From Arthrobacter sp. ISL-65 (GTDB lineage: Bacteria; Actinomycetota; Actinomycetes; Actinomycetales; Micrococcaceae), in the NCBI RefSeq assembly GCF_018613795.1, contig NZ_JAGGPN010000044.1:1-51050 (forward strand): DNA of 51,050 nt. Reading direction: 5' to 3'. This document shows, piece after piece, positions 42,222-50,584 of the stretch. The stretch's first letter is position 1. Every line of letters begins with the position of its first letter. The position numbers and the translations under genes were made by a program. The notes under the pieces were generated by a model that saw only the letters and a program-made list of their open reading frames with translations, made no database searches and was not told the origin of the DNA.

Positions 42222-43559
42222 TCAGAGGTCGTTCCGTACAAGGACCCCTTGCGCCACCACGGCGCTGATTTCCTCCAGGGCGGATGCACTGTTCAAAGGA
42301 TCAGAGTCCACGATGACGGCGTCTGCAAAGGAACCTCGCACCAGTCGTCCTGCCCTGTCACTCCAGCCGAGCAGCGCGGCGGCGTTTACTGTCGCGGCCC
42401 TTAGCGCGTCCATTGGTGAAAGCCCGGCCTCGGCAAGCAGGCGCGCTTCGGTGCCTATCGGGGTCACGTTGGATCCGAAGGAGTCGGTCCCTGCGACTAC
42501 GGTGACGCCGGCTTCATGGGCAGCCCTTACTGCTGCCTTGATGATTGGCGTGTATTCCGTGCCGCGGGCGGCAAGGATGGGGTTGGAAGAGCGCGCCATG
42601 CTGGTGATGGCGTCCATTGTGGGCGTGAAGTAAGTGCCGCGGCTGGCCATCCGTGAGATGGTTTCTTCGCTGACGAAGACGCCGTGCTCGATGCTGCGCA
42701 CGCCGGCCCTGACGGCGCCGTCAATTCCCTCTGCGCTGTATGCGTGGCACAGCACGCCTGCTTTGCCTGATGCCTTGACCACCGCTGAGAGCTGTTCGTA
42801 GTTGTAGACGAGTTCGCGGGGGTCTTGTTCCGCCAGGCCCGCTCGGGGGTTGGCGCGGGTTTTGATCACCCGGGCACCGCGTTTCAGGTTGACGCGGGCG
42901 AGGTAGGCAAGGTCCGTCGGTTCAGTGACTCCCCTGGACAGGGACGCGAGCGGTGCAAGATCCGGGTCCGCGAGAAGCGAGTCACCGAGTTCGGGTGAAA
43001 TGAACAGTCCGGCGGGGCTCATCCGGGCCGAAGCGCCGGGGGCCCAGGCCGGCAGGGCGGCGAGGGCGACGTCCTGGTAGAAGCTGGTCGAGCCGCTCCT
43101 GACGCTGGTCGCCCCGCCTTGCAGGATGGCCCGCGCATCGGAAAGTGCATTCGCATGGACGTGCACGTCGATGAGGCCCGGAAGGACCCAGCGCCCGGAG
43201 GCATCCACGGTGCGTGCCCGCCCGCTAAGCGCGGACACTGCCCGCCGTGTTTCCTCCCGGCTGCCGACGGCGGTTACCTTGCCTCCTTCCAGCACCAGCA
43301 CCCCGTCTTCCAGTGCATTCCCCGTCTTGGGGTCCACGATGGTGCCGCCCTCGATGATCATCGGCGGGGGTGAAGCGGGGCGGTTCGGGTAACTGGGGCT
43401 TGACGTGTTGTCCTCCGCCCGTGCGGCCGGGGCACTTCCAAGCTGCGCAGCGAGGCTTGCCACTGAGATTCCAGCCAGCGCGGCCGCCCCGGCCAGGATG
43501 CCGCGGCGTGGGAGAGCGGCGGGAGGCAGGGCAGCGGGGGTGTGATCGTGCAGGCACAT
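42222..43559 (-). CDS. Exported (Tat) metal-dependent amidohydrolase, prolidase/imidazolonepropionase-like (445 aa)
   Basis: The N-terminus carries a twin-arginine signal (LPRRGILAGAAALAGISVAS, then AAQLGSAPAARAED), so the enzyme is exported folded with its metal. The amidohydrolase core shows the HxH site in LPGLIDVHVHANALSDAR, a Lys in RVIKTRANPRAG, His in GVLCHAYSAEG and RSIEHGVFVSEE, and Asp in VVAGTDSFGSNV. The group includes Xaa-Pro dipeptidases and imidazolonepropionases and hydrolyses cyclic or peptide amide bonds. The start at 43559 is preferred (GGAG six bases ahead) over a TTG 12 bases earlier. A palindromic operator lies 141 bases upstream. Confidence 0.9.
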   Translation of the reverse strand: MCLHDHTPAALPPAALPRRGILAGAAALAGISVASLAAQLGSAPAARAEDNTSSPSYPNRPASPPPMIIEGGTIVDPKTGNALEDGVLVLEGGKVTAVGSREETRRAVSALSGRARTVDASGRWVLPGLIDVHVHANALSDARAILQGGATSVRSGSTSFYQDVALAALPAWAPGASARMSPAGLFISPELGDSLLADPDLAPLASLSRGVTEPTDLAYLARVNLKRGARVIKTRANPRAGLAEQDPRELVYNYEQLSAVVKASGKAGVLCHAYSAEGIDGAVRAGVRSIEHGVFVSEETISRMASRGTYFTPTMDAITSMARSSNPILAARGTEYTPIIKAAVRAAHEAGVTVVAGTDSFGSNVTPIGTEARLLAEAGLSPMDALRAATVNAAALLGWSDRAGRLVRGSFADAVIVDSDPLNSASALEEISAVVAQGVLVRNDL

Positions 43560-43699
43560 TGTTTTCTCCAATGGGGAGGGCCCTGCCGGAGGAGCGAGGG
43601 TCCGGTGACAAAAGGGTCAAAATCGTGGTTTGGGCGGGGACGGATGAGCTCCCAACCGGGGAGCGGCTATCCCTCGTGCGTGCTCTCACTTTAGCTCGC

Positions 43700-43711
43700 T
43701 TGGTATACCAA
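43700..43711. promoter_or_regulatory. Palindromic operator TTGGTATACCAA, copy 1
   Basis: A perfect 12-base palindrome in the gap between the two minus-strand amidohydrolase genes. On the gene-facing strand it is followed within 16 bases by AAAGTGAGA. It includes TATACC, which could be part of a -10 region. Identical to copy 2 at 45291. Confidence 0.7.
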
Positions 43712-43737
43712 ACCAAGATTAAGGATGGGAAGATTCT

Positions 43738-45225
43738 TTATGGAACAGCAATGGGGTCGGCGATATCCGCGCGCGGATAAGTGGGCGGGAACAGCACGTC
43801 GGGCTCCCGGAGCTGGGCGTCCCGTTCGGAGTAGGCTGCCCGCATCTTGGCGAACAGCCGCTGCGCCTCTGCCCGGAGCGCATCGAGATCGATGCCGGGC
43901 AGGACGCCGCCGGCAACAACGGGGCGTCCTGCCACAAACGTGTCGGTCACCTGGCGTGCAGTACCGTTCAGCACGAGCGTGCGCAGCGGGTCTTCGATGA
44001 CACCGTCGCCGAAGCTGCCCAGGGAAACCACCGTAATGTCGGCCTGCATGCCGGGGCTCAGCCTCCCCAGATCGGCGCGTCCGAGGGCCCGTGCGCCGCC
44101 GAGGGTGGCGGCGTCAAAGTAGTCGGCCAGGGCACCGGCGTCCGGCCTCCCCTCAGCCATCCGGGTCAGGTGCATGCCCAGATCCATGCCGCGCACAAGG
44201 TCCGGCGGGAAGGAGTCAGTACCCAGGCACAGGTTGATGCCTGCCTCGCGGAAACGGTCGAACGAAACAAGCTGCTTCTGGTAGCGGAAGGACGTCAGAG
44301 GGCAATGCACAATGCTGACGCCGTGCCGCGCCAGCAGGTCCAGCGGGCCGCCCGGCGCCGACGACGCGGGGTCCTTGGCGTTGATCACCACACCGTGCGG
44401 GATCAGGAGGCGGGTGCTGAAAAGGCCGGTTGATCCAAGCAGTTCCAAGACGCCCCGTCCGGCGGAACGCTGCAGGAACTCGTCCTCGAGCGGGGACTGG
44501 AGGCAGTGGAGCCGGACGAGCGCATCCCGCTCCCTGGCGATACGCGCCGTCTCCCGCATGAGGTCTTCGGACAGCGTCTCAATGCGGCACGGCAGCAAGA
44601 CCCCGGTGACTAGCGGGTCTGTGCGCCCGGCGGCATAGTCCATGAAACGCTCTGCATCACGCAGGCCAGCCAGCCCCTTGTCCTCGTCGAAGTGGACCTC
44701 GCGGTCGCCTGCGGCAGTGATGACATGGACCCCAGATCGGTAGGCCGGTCCGAGGTAGCCGCGTAGCCCGATCCGCCGGCTGATCTCCGCCACGTCCACG
44801 AGTTCGTCGAGTCCTTCAGCCCATGAACTGTGGATCTCGGAGCCGATCGGCATGTAGGTCGTAATGCCGTGCAGGGCCAGCTGCGCCAAGGCAAACTCGC
44901 GGACCGTTGCACGCTCCGATGGCGTGAACACGTCGCGGCGGCGGTTGGCGAAGTAGTCGTCCGACCACAGGTGGCCGGCTGCGACATCGGGCGAGGGCCA
45001 CGAGTCCAGGATGAGGTGATCGATGTCGGCCAGGGCATCGAGGTCTATCAGGCCAGGCATCACCAGGCTCTGGCCATAGTCGCGGTCCTCATCGACCGGG
45101 CCCTGGTAGTTGCGCCCCACGAAGACGATGGAATCCCCCTCGAAGACGACCTCGCCGTCCTCGATGAGCGTGTGCCGTGTTCCGTCGAAGCCCAGAACGT
45201 ACCGGGCCGAGATTTTTTTGTACAA
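43738..45225 (-). CDS. Amidohydrolase, chlorohydrolase/deaminase-like, lacking the first HxH (495 aa)
   Basis: The overall fold is that of the ATZ/TRZ-type amidohydrolases: a small beta domain (MYKKISARYVLGFDGTRHTL), then the barrel. Metal-ligand positions visible are His in VRLHCLQSPLEDE, His in LLIPHGVVIN and Asp in LCLGTDSFPPDL, with HCPLTSF between. The expected HxH after strand 1 (PGLIDxHxH) reads MPGLIDLDALADIDH instead. It may bind a single metal or have a modified mechanism. The start is a TTG at 45225 behind GGGAGG. A palindromic operator is 66 bases upstream. Substrate unknown; a nitrogen heterocycle is likely from the context. Confidence 0.85.
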   Translation of the reverse strand: MYKKISARYVLGFDGTRHTLIEDGEVVFEGDSIVFVGRNYQGPVDEDRDYGQSLVMPGLIDLDALADIDHLILDSWPSPDVAAGHLWSDDYFANRRRDVFTPSERATVREFALAQLALHGITTYMPIGSEIHSSWAEGLDELVDVAEISRRIGLRGYLGPAYRSGVHVITAAGDREVHFDEDKGLAGLRDAERFMDYAAGRTDPLVTGVLLPCRIETLSEDLMRETARIARERDALVRLHCLQSPLEDEFLQRSAGRGVLELLGSTGLFSTRLLIPHGVVINAKDPASSAPGGPLDLLARHGVSIVHCPLTSFRYQKQLVSFDRFREAGINLCLGTDSFPPDLVRGMDLGMHLTRMAEGRPDAGALADYFDAATLGGARALGRADLGRLSPGMQADITVVSLGSFGDGVIEDPLRTLVLNGTARQVTDTFVAGRPVVAGGVLPGIDLDALRAEAQRLFAKMRAAYSERDAQLREPDVLFPPTYPRADIADPIAVP

Positions 45226-45290
45226 CGTGCCTCCCTAGCGGACTGCGACAAATGTGACTTGCCTCTCAATGGGTACGAGTATACAGTCCC

Positions 45291-45302
45291 TTGGTATACC
45301 AA
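45291..45302. promoter_or_regulatory. Palindromic operator TTGGTATACCAA, copy 2
   Basis: Identical to copy 1. It lies in the 168-base divergent gap between the amidohydrolase at 45225 (minus) and the transporter at 45394 (plus), so one regulator could control both. AAAGTGAGA follows directly, as it does near copy 1. Confidence 0.7.
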
Positions 45303-45393
45303 AAGTGAGATTGGGTCCTGCCGGTATCCCTGATCTATTCCCCCGCTCCCCTTCGAAGTTCTATTCCCCGCTCCCCCTCGAAAGGCCTGCGTC

Positions 45394-46851
45394 ATGCGCA
45401 ATGAAGCGAAGACCACCGGCGGCTCGGCGTCCGTTCTAGTGGACGCTCCGCCCTCCAGTTTTTTCCGTGCCCGTCCGGCCATGTGGCTCGCAATGATCGC
45501 GATCTCCACCGCCGTCTGTGCGGTAGCCATCATGATCGGTACCCATAAGTTCCACCTCGGCCCGGCTGCCATCGTCCTGATGCCCATCCTGTGGACCGTG
45601 CTCATCGGCGGGTTCCTTGGAGTCCAGAAATGGAAACCGATCGGAGGGCGTGCCCGTGCAGTGTCCACGCACCTTATGGACGTGTCCATCGTTTTCTTCC
45701 TGGCAGGCCTCGGCACCCAAATCGGCCCGTCCCTGACGAAGTTCACAAACATCGGCCCCGCTATCCTCCTGCAGGAGGTCGGCCACGTCGTCGGCACGGT
45801 CATCCTCGCCCTGCCCGTCGCCGTTGCGCTCGGTCTGGGCCGCACGGCGATTGGTGCCACCTGGTCGATCGACCGCGAGTCCTACCTTGCCTTCGCGATC
45901 CAGCGCTTCGGTGTCCGCTCCCCGGAGTACCGCGGCGTGTTCGCCGTCTGGGTGCTGGGCAGCGTCTTTGGCGCCGTGTTCATCTCCCTCCTGGCCGGTC
46001 TTCTCGGCGGACTCGATTTCTTTGATCCCCGGGCACTCGCATTGGGCCTTGGGCTGGGTTCGGCCTCCATGATGCTCGGGGGCGTGGGCGCCCTTTCCAT
46101 CCTGTATCCCGAAATGGCAGGGGAAATCATGGCCCTTGCTGCCCTTTCCAACCTCGTCACCAACATCGTCGGCTTCTACGCCGGCGTCTTTATCGCGCTG
46201 CCGATGTGCCAGAAGCTCTACAAGATGTGGTCCCGTATTTTCAGGCGGGACGACCTCGGCCGCCGTGTCCGCCGCGGCGCGCTCATTGGCGCTGCAGTTG
46301 GGACCCAGCCGGGCAGCCCGCGCTCCGCGCGCCCGGGCGAGGCAGCAATCGAGTCCGCTGAGGCGTCGGCCATGGACACCGTGGACGTCAACGGAATCCA
46401 AGAGGACCCCACAGTTGTCCGGACACCCAAGACGTGGCTCACTGCGTTCGCCGCGACCGGAGTGGCAGGCATCCTGCTGAACGCCCTCGGCACTGGCTCA
46501 TTGCAGCCTCTGGACGTCGTCGGCGTGCTTATCCTCCTGGTCCTCACGGCCATTGCGCTGGTGCTCGCGAAGCTCGTCCCGGTAGTCCCTTCCAGCATCT
46601 GGGTCCTGGCCCTGGCAACCCTTGCCTCCGCGACGTTCCTGCCCGTGGGCCCCTTCATCGCCTCCGCCACGCAGCACATCAACGTCCTCTTCGCGGGCTT
46701 GCCCATGATCGCCCTGATCGGCATGTCGCTGGGCCGCGACGTCAAGGCGCTGCGCTCACTGAGCTGGAAGATCGTCATCGTCGCCCTCATAACGTTCACC
46801 GCGAGCTTCCTCGCCGCGGCCGTCATCGCCGAAGTTGCCTTCCAGTTCTAG
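45394..46851 (+). CDS. DUF3100 multi-pass membrane transporter (485 aa)
   Basis: A polytopic membrane protein with about 12 helices in two halves: ARPAMWLAMIAISTAVCAVA, LGPAAIVLMPILWTVLIGGF, FFLAGLGTQIGPSLTKFTNI and ALGLGLGSASMMLGGVGALS. Then comes a cytoplasmic loop of about 75 charged residues (RRDDLGRRVRRGA to EDPTVVRTPK), followed by AATGVAGILLNALGTG and further helices. The pattern matches the DUF3100 family, presumed secondary transporters. Its place divergent from one amidohydrolase and upstream of another suggests uptake of the compound they hydrolyse. The start follows CTCGAAAGG. Confidence 0.85.
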   Translation: MRNEAKTTGGSASVLVDAPPSSFFRARPAMWLAMIAISTAVCAVAIMIGTHKFHLGPAAIVLMPILWTVLIGGFLGVQKWKPIGGRARAVSTHLMDVSIVFFLAGLGTQIGPSLTKFTNIGPAILLQEVGHVVGTVILALPVAVALGLGRTAIGATWSIDRESYLAFAIQRFGVRSPEYRGVFAVWVLGSVFGAVFISLLAGLLGGLDFFDPRALALGLGLGSASMMLGGVGALSILYPEMAGEIMALAALSNLVTNIVGFYAGVFIALPMCQKLYKMWSRIFRRDDLGRRVRRGALIGAAVGTQPGSPRSARPGEAAIESAEASAMDTVDVNGIQEDPTVVRTPKTWLTAFAATGVAGILLNALGTGSLQPLDVVGVLILLVLTAIALVLAKLVPVVPSSIWVLALATLASATFLPVGPFIASATQHINVLFAGLPMIALIGMSLGRDVKALRSLSWKIVIVALITFTASFLAAAVIAEVAFQF

Positions 46852-46944
46852 GACATGCTGCTGTGGGACGGCGGCGCTCCCACGAGATCGGTGCCTGCCC
46901 GCCGTCAGCCCCGGCCGAACACGGAACAGCCGAAAGGAAGTGCC

Positions 46945-48168
46945 ATGCTCATCACCAACGTCCGCCCTTGGGGCGGGGACACCGTGGACCTCGAGGTTCG
47001 CGAAGGACGGATTGCGGCCATTCACCCGGCGGGGACCGCCATCGCAGTCGACGACCGGGCAGTCGACGGACGGGGCCGGATCGCCCTGCCCGCATTCACC
47101 GACGTTCACGTCCATCTCGATTCCACCCGAATCGGCCTGCCTTTCCGGGAGCACACCGGCTCGCCCGGCGTCTGGAACATGATGTGCAACGACCGGGAGA
47201 ACTGGCGCGACACCCCCATCCCCTACAAAGACGTCGTGGCGGGAACGCTGGAGCGAATGATTGCGCGAGGCACCACACGCGTCCGTTCTTATGCCCAGAT
47301 CGATGTGGACTGCAAGCTTGAGCGCTTCGAGGCAGTCATGGCTGCGAAGGAGCGCTTCGCCCACGCCGCCGACGTGCAGGTCATGGCTTTCCCCCAGGCG
47401 GGCCTTCTGATCGAGGACGGCACTGTCCCGCTTCTTGAGGAGGCGCTCCGTGCGGGGGCGACGACCATCGGCGGCATTGACCCCTGCCAGCTGGACCGCG
47501 ACCCGGTCCGCCACCTGGACATCGTCTTCGGCTTGGCTGAGAAGTACGGGGTCGATGTCGATATCCACCTGCACGAGCCTGGCCACCTGGGGGTCTTCAG
47601 CGCGGAACTTGTCTTCGAACGCACCCGGTCGCTGGGCATGCAGGGACGCGTTTCGCTGTCCCACGCCTACGATCTGGCCAATGTCCATCCCGACGTCACC
47701 GCCCGGCTCGTGGAGCAGATGGCGGAGCTCGATGTTGCGTGGGCAACCGTCGCCCCGGCTAGCTGCGGTACGCAGTTCGATCTGGCCCGGATGACCGGGG
47801 CCGGGATCCGGGTGGGCTTGGGTGAGGACGGCCAGCGGGACTACTGGAGCCCATACGGCAATTGCGACATGCTCGACCGCACCTGGCAGCTGGCGTTCAC
47901 CCACCGGCTGCGCAAGGATCGGCTGATTGAGCACTGCGCGGCGATCGCCACCATCGGAGGCGCTTCGATCATGGACCGCACCGTCCAGCGGCTCGCTAGT
48001 GCCGACGACCGGCCAGGCCTGAGGCCAGGAGATCGGGCCGACATCGTCCTGGTTGACGGCGAAACCGTCACCAGCACGGTCATGGACCGCGGCACCGACC
48101 GCACCGTCATCCATGACGGAAGGGTGGTCGCCGACAGGCTCGTCGTTCTGCCGGGCCCGACCGCGTAA
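46945..48168 (+). CDS. Cytosine-deaminase-like amidohydrolase (407 aa)
   Basis: The CodA-type barrel is complete: HxH in ALPAFTDVHVHLDSTRIG, His in VDIHLHEPGHLG, His in RVSLSHAYDLANVHPD and Asp in VGLGEDGQRDYWSPYGNCDM. The GxDGxRDxWSPYGxxDML segment is typical of the cytosine deaminase / isopropylammelide group that hydrolyses C-N bonds in heterocycles. A small beta domain flanks both ends (LITNVRPWGGDTVDLEVREG and TVIHDGRVVADRLVVLPG). The start at 46945 follows CGAAAGGAAG. It is 93 bases after the transporter and very probably in the same operon. Confidence 0.9.
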   Translation: MLITNVRPWGGDTVDLEVREGRIAAIHPAGTAIAVDDRAVDGRGRIALPAFTDVHVHLDSTRIGLPFREHTGSPGVWNMMCNDRENWRDTPIPYKDVVAGTLERMIARGTTRVRSYAQIDVDCKLERFEAVMAAKERFAHAADVQVMAFPQAGLLIEDGTVPLLEEALRAGATTIGGIDPCQLDRDPVRHLDIVFGLAEKYGVDVDIHLHEPGHLGVFSAELVFERTRSLGMQGRVSLSHAYDLANVHPDVTARLVEQMAELDVAWATVAPASCGTQFDLARMTGAGIRVGLGEDGQRDYWSPYGNCDMLDRTWQLAFTHRLRKDRLIEHCAAIATIGGASIMDRTVQRLASADDRPGLRPGDRADIVLVDGETVTSTVMDRGTDRTVIHDGRVVADRLVVLPGPTA

Positions 48169-48515
48169 CTAATCCAAGCAGTTTCCTACCGGGCGGAGGC
48201 GGCCGCAGGGGTTCACCTTAGCGTGCGAGTCCGTCGCGTTCCAGTGTCTTGCCTTTGCCGCTCTGCTTGGCCAGACGCGTTGTCTTTGCCAGTGAAGGCT
48301 TCTGTGCGACGGCTGCGGTCGCCGGCGTGCCTTCTCCGGTGAGAACTCCACCCCTCCCCACGGAGACCCCGTGGGCGGCTCCGCCGGCCAGGACTAAACG
48401 GCTCCGGGACCGTCCCCCGGTCCAAGACCTACCGCGCCCCATTCCGCCGAGACACCCTAGCTGGCTCTTGCCAGCCAAGACTACACATCGTGGGGGGAGG
48501 CTCGGTTGCAGTGCA

Positions 48516-48541
48516 GGCCGGCACCCTGTTGGGTGCCGGCC
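48516..48541. terminator. Perfect 11-bp hairpin with TGTT loop
   Basis: GGCCGGCACCC, loop TGTT, GGGTGCCGGCC, followed by TTCGCGCATTTC. It is well suited as a terminator but lies 350 bases after the nearest plus-strand stop, so it may belong to an unseen transcript. Confidence 0.6.
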
Positions 48542-48744
48542 TTCGCGCATTTCAGTGCAAGGGTGGTCAGTCTTCCTGTGCGACCTCCCTTCCGGGATCT
48601 GGCCCGAGGCAATACGGGCGTGCCACCGTAGCTCAGGCTGACCCGGAGGTACTGGAGGGTGAGCAGCTGACTGCACCGGGCGGGACTCGGGCGAAGGGTT
48701 CCGGGTCCTAGGCATCCTTCTCCTGCTCTGCTGATCACGTAACA

Positions 48745-48794
48745 CCCCGCACTTCGGGGATCGCCCTCGACCGAGGCCCGGTCGAGGGCGATCC
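48745..48794. promoter_or_regulatory. Two overlapping, mutually exclusive hairpins
   Basis: CCCCG-cactt-CGGGG (48745-48759) overlaps by two bases a perfect 16-bp stem, GGATCGCCCTCGACCG (48758-48773) with CGGTCGAGGGCGATCC (48779-48794), loop AGGCC. The long stem is unusually perfect for intergenic DNA. It could be a terminator, an attenuator-like switch or an element end. Confidence 0.5.
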
Positions 48795-49132
48795 TCTGTC
48801 CGGCCAACGCCAGCACTGGGCTTGAGGACCTTGACGACAAACCCAAAGTGAGTCGCGGGCACCCTTAAACTTCACAACACTGGGACCAGGCGTAGTGCGG
48901 TGGGCCCTCATATCCGGTTGAACCACACCCAACCGGACGTCAGGTGATTGGCTCGGAGCCGTCAGAATAGGGCTCGTTTCTTCCTGCTCTGACGGAGGCT
49001 CGTAAGGCTCTTCGACCCCATCCTGACACTTTCGATCCGCCTGTAGGGGCGGAATCGGCTTATGGGTTCGCTCCTGTGCAGACCGTAGGAGCGCGGTCGC
49101 GCTCGTATAGCTGCTGCCCGCGCCAGCTGCGC

Positions 49133-49738
49133 CTACGTGCCGCCGATTCCGCCGTATCTGCCTAACGGCGATAACGGCGCATATGTGAGCCCCGATCTAC
49201 GGACCCGTGCCGTCACCGGCGGCGGATCGGCCCATACGGTTATGTCTGGGTTCTGGCGTTGCCAGGCCCTGACCGGGCTGGTCGTGGATGGGCGGGGCAT
49301 GCCGATGAGCGAGCTCCATACTCCCGGCCCGGACGGTGACAACCCGGCCAGGGCCGGACTTCGAGTGGAACTTGCCCAGGGTCCCCGAATACTGCCGGGC
49401 CATCCGGGCGAGGAAGGGCCATCCTTCCTAAACCTGGTGTCGTCGATGACCCACGCCTGTGGACCGACCAGCTCCACGGCCCTGGTTACCAGCACCCCGC
49501 CGGACCGGCTCGACCGGCCACGGCGAGGAGGAAACGAACCGTTGCAGCTGCTGGTAATCGATGCCGAGCCCGTTCGCCCATGGGCTGCATCGACGACTTC
49601 AGCCGGCCGTCCAGCATCAGCCCCTGCAAGGTACAGCCCGCCCTTGCCGCGCTGATCCTTCCGGGACAGCGACGCGAACACCTCTTGCACGAACTCCTCC
49701 AGCAGACCGCGGACTCCGGTGATCTCATCGGTATGCAT
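49133..49738 (-). pseudogene. IS701-type transposase, N-terminal remnant with frameshifts
   Basis: Reading the minus strand from about 49738: LLEEFVQEVFASLSRKDQRG, then in another frame GCTLQGLMLDGRLKSSMQPM, then VTRAVELVGPQAWVIDDT followed by RFRKDGPSSPG and in a further frame GVARQYSGTLG. These are the N-terminal half motifs of IS701-family DDE transposases, including the first catalytic Asp in WVIDDTxFxKxG. The remaining half and clear terminal inverted repeats are absent. Confidence 0.8.
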
Positions 49739-49871
49739 CCAGCGAAGTTAACGGATCCCCGCCCGGATGAAAGGACCTAACCAAGTACAACTAGGCGCCG
49801 TCCGTATGTCGCGGCATCAAACCCGGTACGGTTCACACCACCGCCATCGGGCCGGTGGTTAGGCTGGGTGG

Positions 49872-50560
49872 ATGGCGACAGTTATTCTCGTGCGGCACGG
49901 CCGCACCACAGCCAATGCCACTGGACTGCTGGCCGGTCGGGCCGTCGGCGTCAGCCTGGACCAGATCGGGCACGACCAGGCGGCTCCGGAGACCGGCTCG
50001 CAGCCGTGCCCGTAGTCGGGGTGGTCTCGAGCCCTCTTGAGCGTTGTCAGCAGACCACCCAGCTCATCCTTGATCGCCAGGCTGGCACCCCGTACGCGCC
50101 GGTCGATCTCGATCTCACCGAGTGCGATTACGGCCAGTGGCAGGGCCGCACGCTCAGTGATCTCGCGACCGAGGACTTGTGGTCGGTTGTGCAGTCGCAA
50201 CCGTCCGCCGTCATCTTTCCCGGCGGTGAATCCATGGCCGCGATGCAGGCTCGGTCGGTGGCAGCGATTCGACGCCACGATGCAGCCTTCGAAGCCGAGT
50301 ACGGGCCAGAGGCCGTGTGGGTGGCGGTGAGTCACGGTGACATCATCAAGTCAATCCTCGCCGACGCGCTCGGCATGCACCTTGACCTGTTCCAGCGCAT
50401 TAACGTGGGCCCCGCCTCCGTATCGATCGTGCGCTACGGCGCTAGTCCGCCGAGCGTCTATGCGACCAACACCGACGCGGGGGATCTGTCGTGGCTGTCG
50501 AACAGCATCCACTCTGGCGATGCGCCGGTGGGCGGCGGTGCAGGGCAAAAGGCGCCATGA
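49872..50560 (+). pseudogene. Histidine phosphatase (MSMEG_4193-type phosphomutase), one-base frameshift
   Basis: The N-terminus MATVILVRHGRTTANATGLL has the RHG catalytic motif. One base is missing near 49985; afterwards the protein continues DRLAAVPVVGVVSSPLERCQ, TECDYGQWQGRTLSDLATED, FPGGESMAAMQARSVAAIRR and VSHGDIIKSILADALGMHLD to a stop at 50560. The phosphate-binding Arg, second His (VSHGD) and Glu (ECDYG) are all present, matching the actinobacterial family that travels with DUF3090. A conserved core gene broken by one base suggests either a sequencing error or recent loss. Confidence 0.85.
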
Positions 50561-50584
50561 ACCTCATGTGCCTAAAATACTGAC

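Larger units (their letters stand above)
48169..49132. other. Nearly 1 kb without a supported gene, with strong hairpins
   Basis: On the minus strand a frame ends QKPSLAKTTRLAKQSGKGKT and LERDGLAR at 48218, which looks like a genuine protein C-terminus but has no identifiable beginning. The rest holds the hairpins at 48516 and 48745 and short frames with no support. Confidence 0.5.

Noticed and set aside
45436..46401. 321-residue hydrophilic frame on the minus strand
   Set aside because: Antisense of the DUF3100 transporter. The unusual His/Asp/Glu-rich composition is what results from reading membrane-protein codons backwards.
46756..48114. 452-residue open frame on the minus strand
   Set aside because: Shadow of the cytosine-deaminase-like gene; no ribosome site or recognisable motif.
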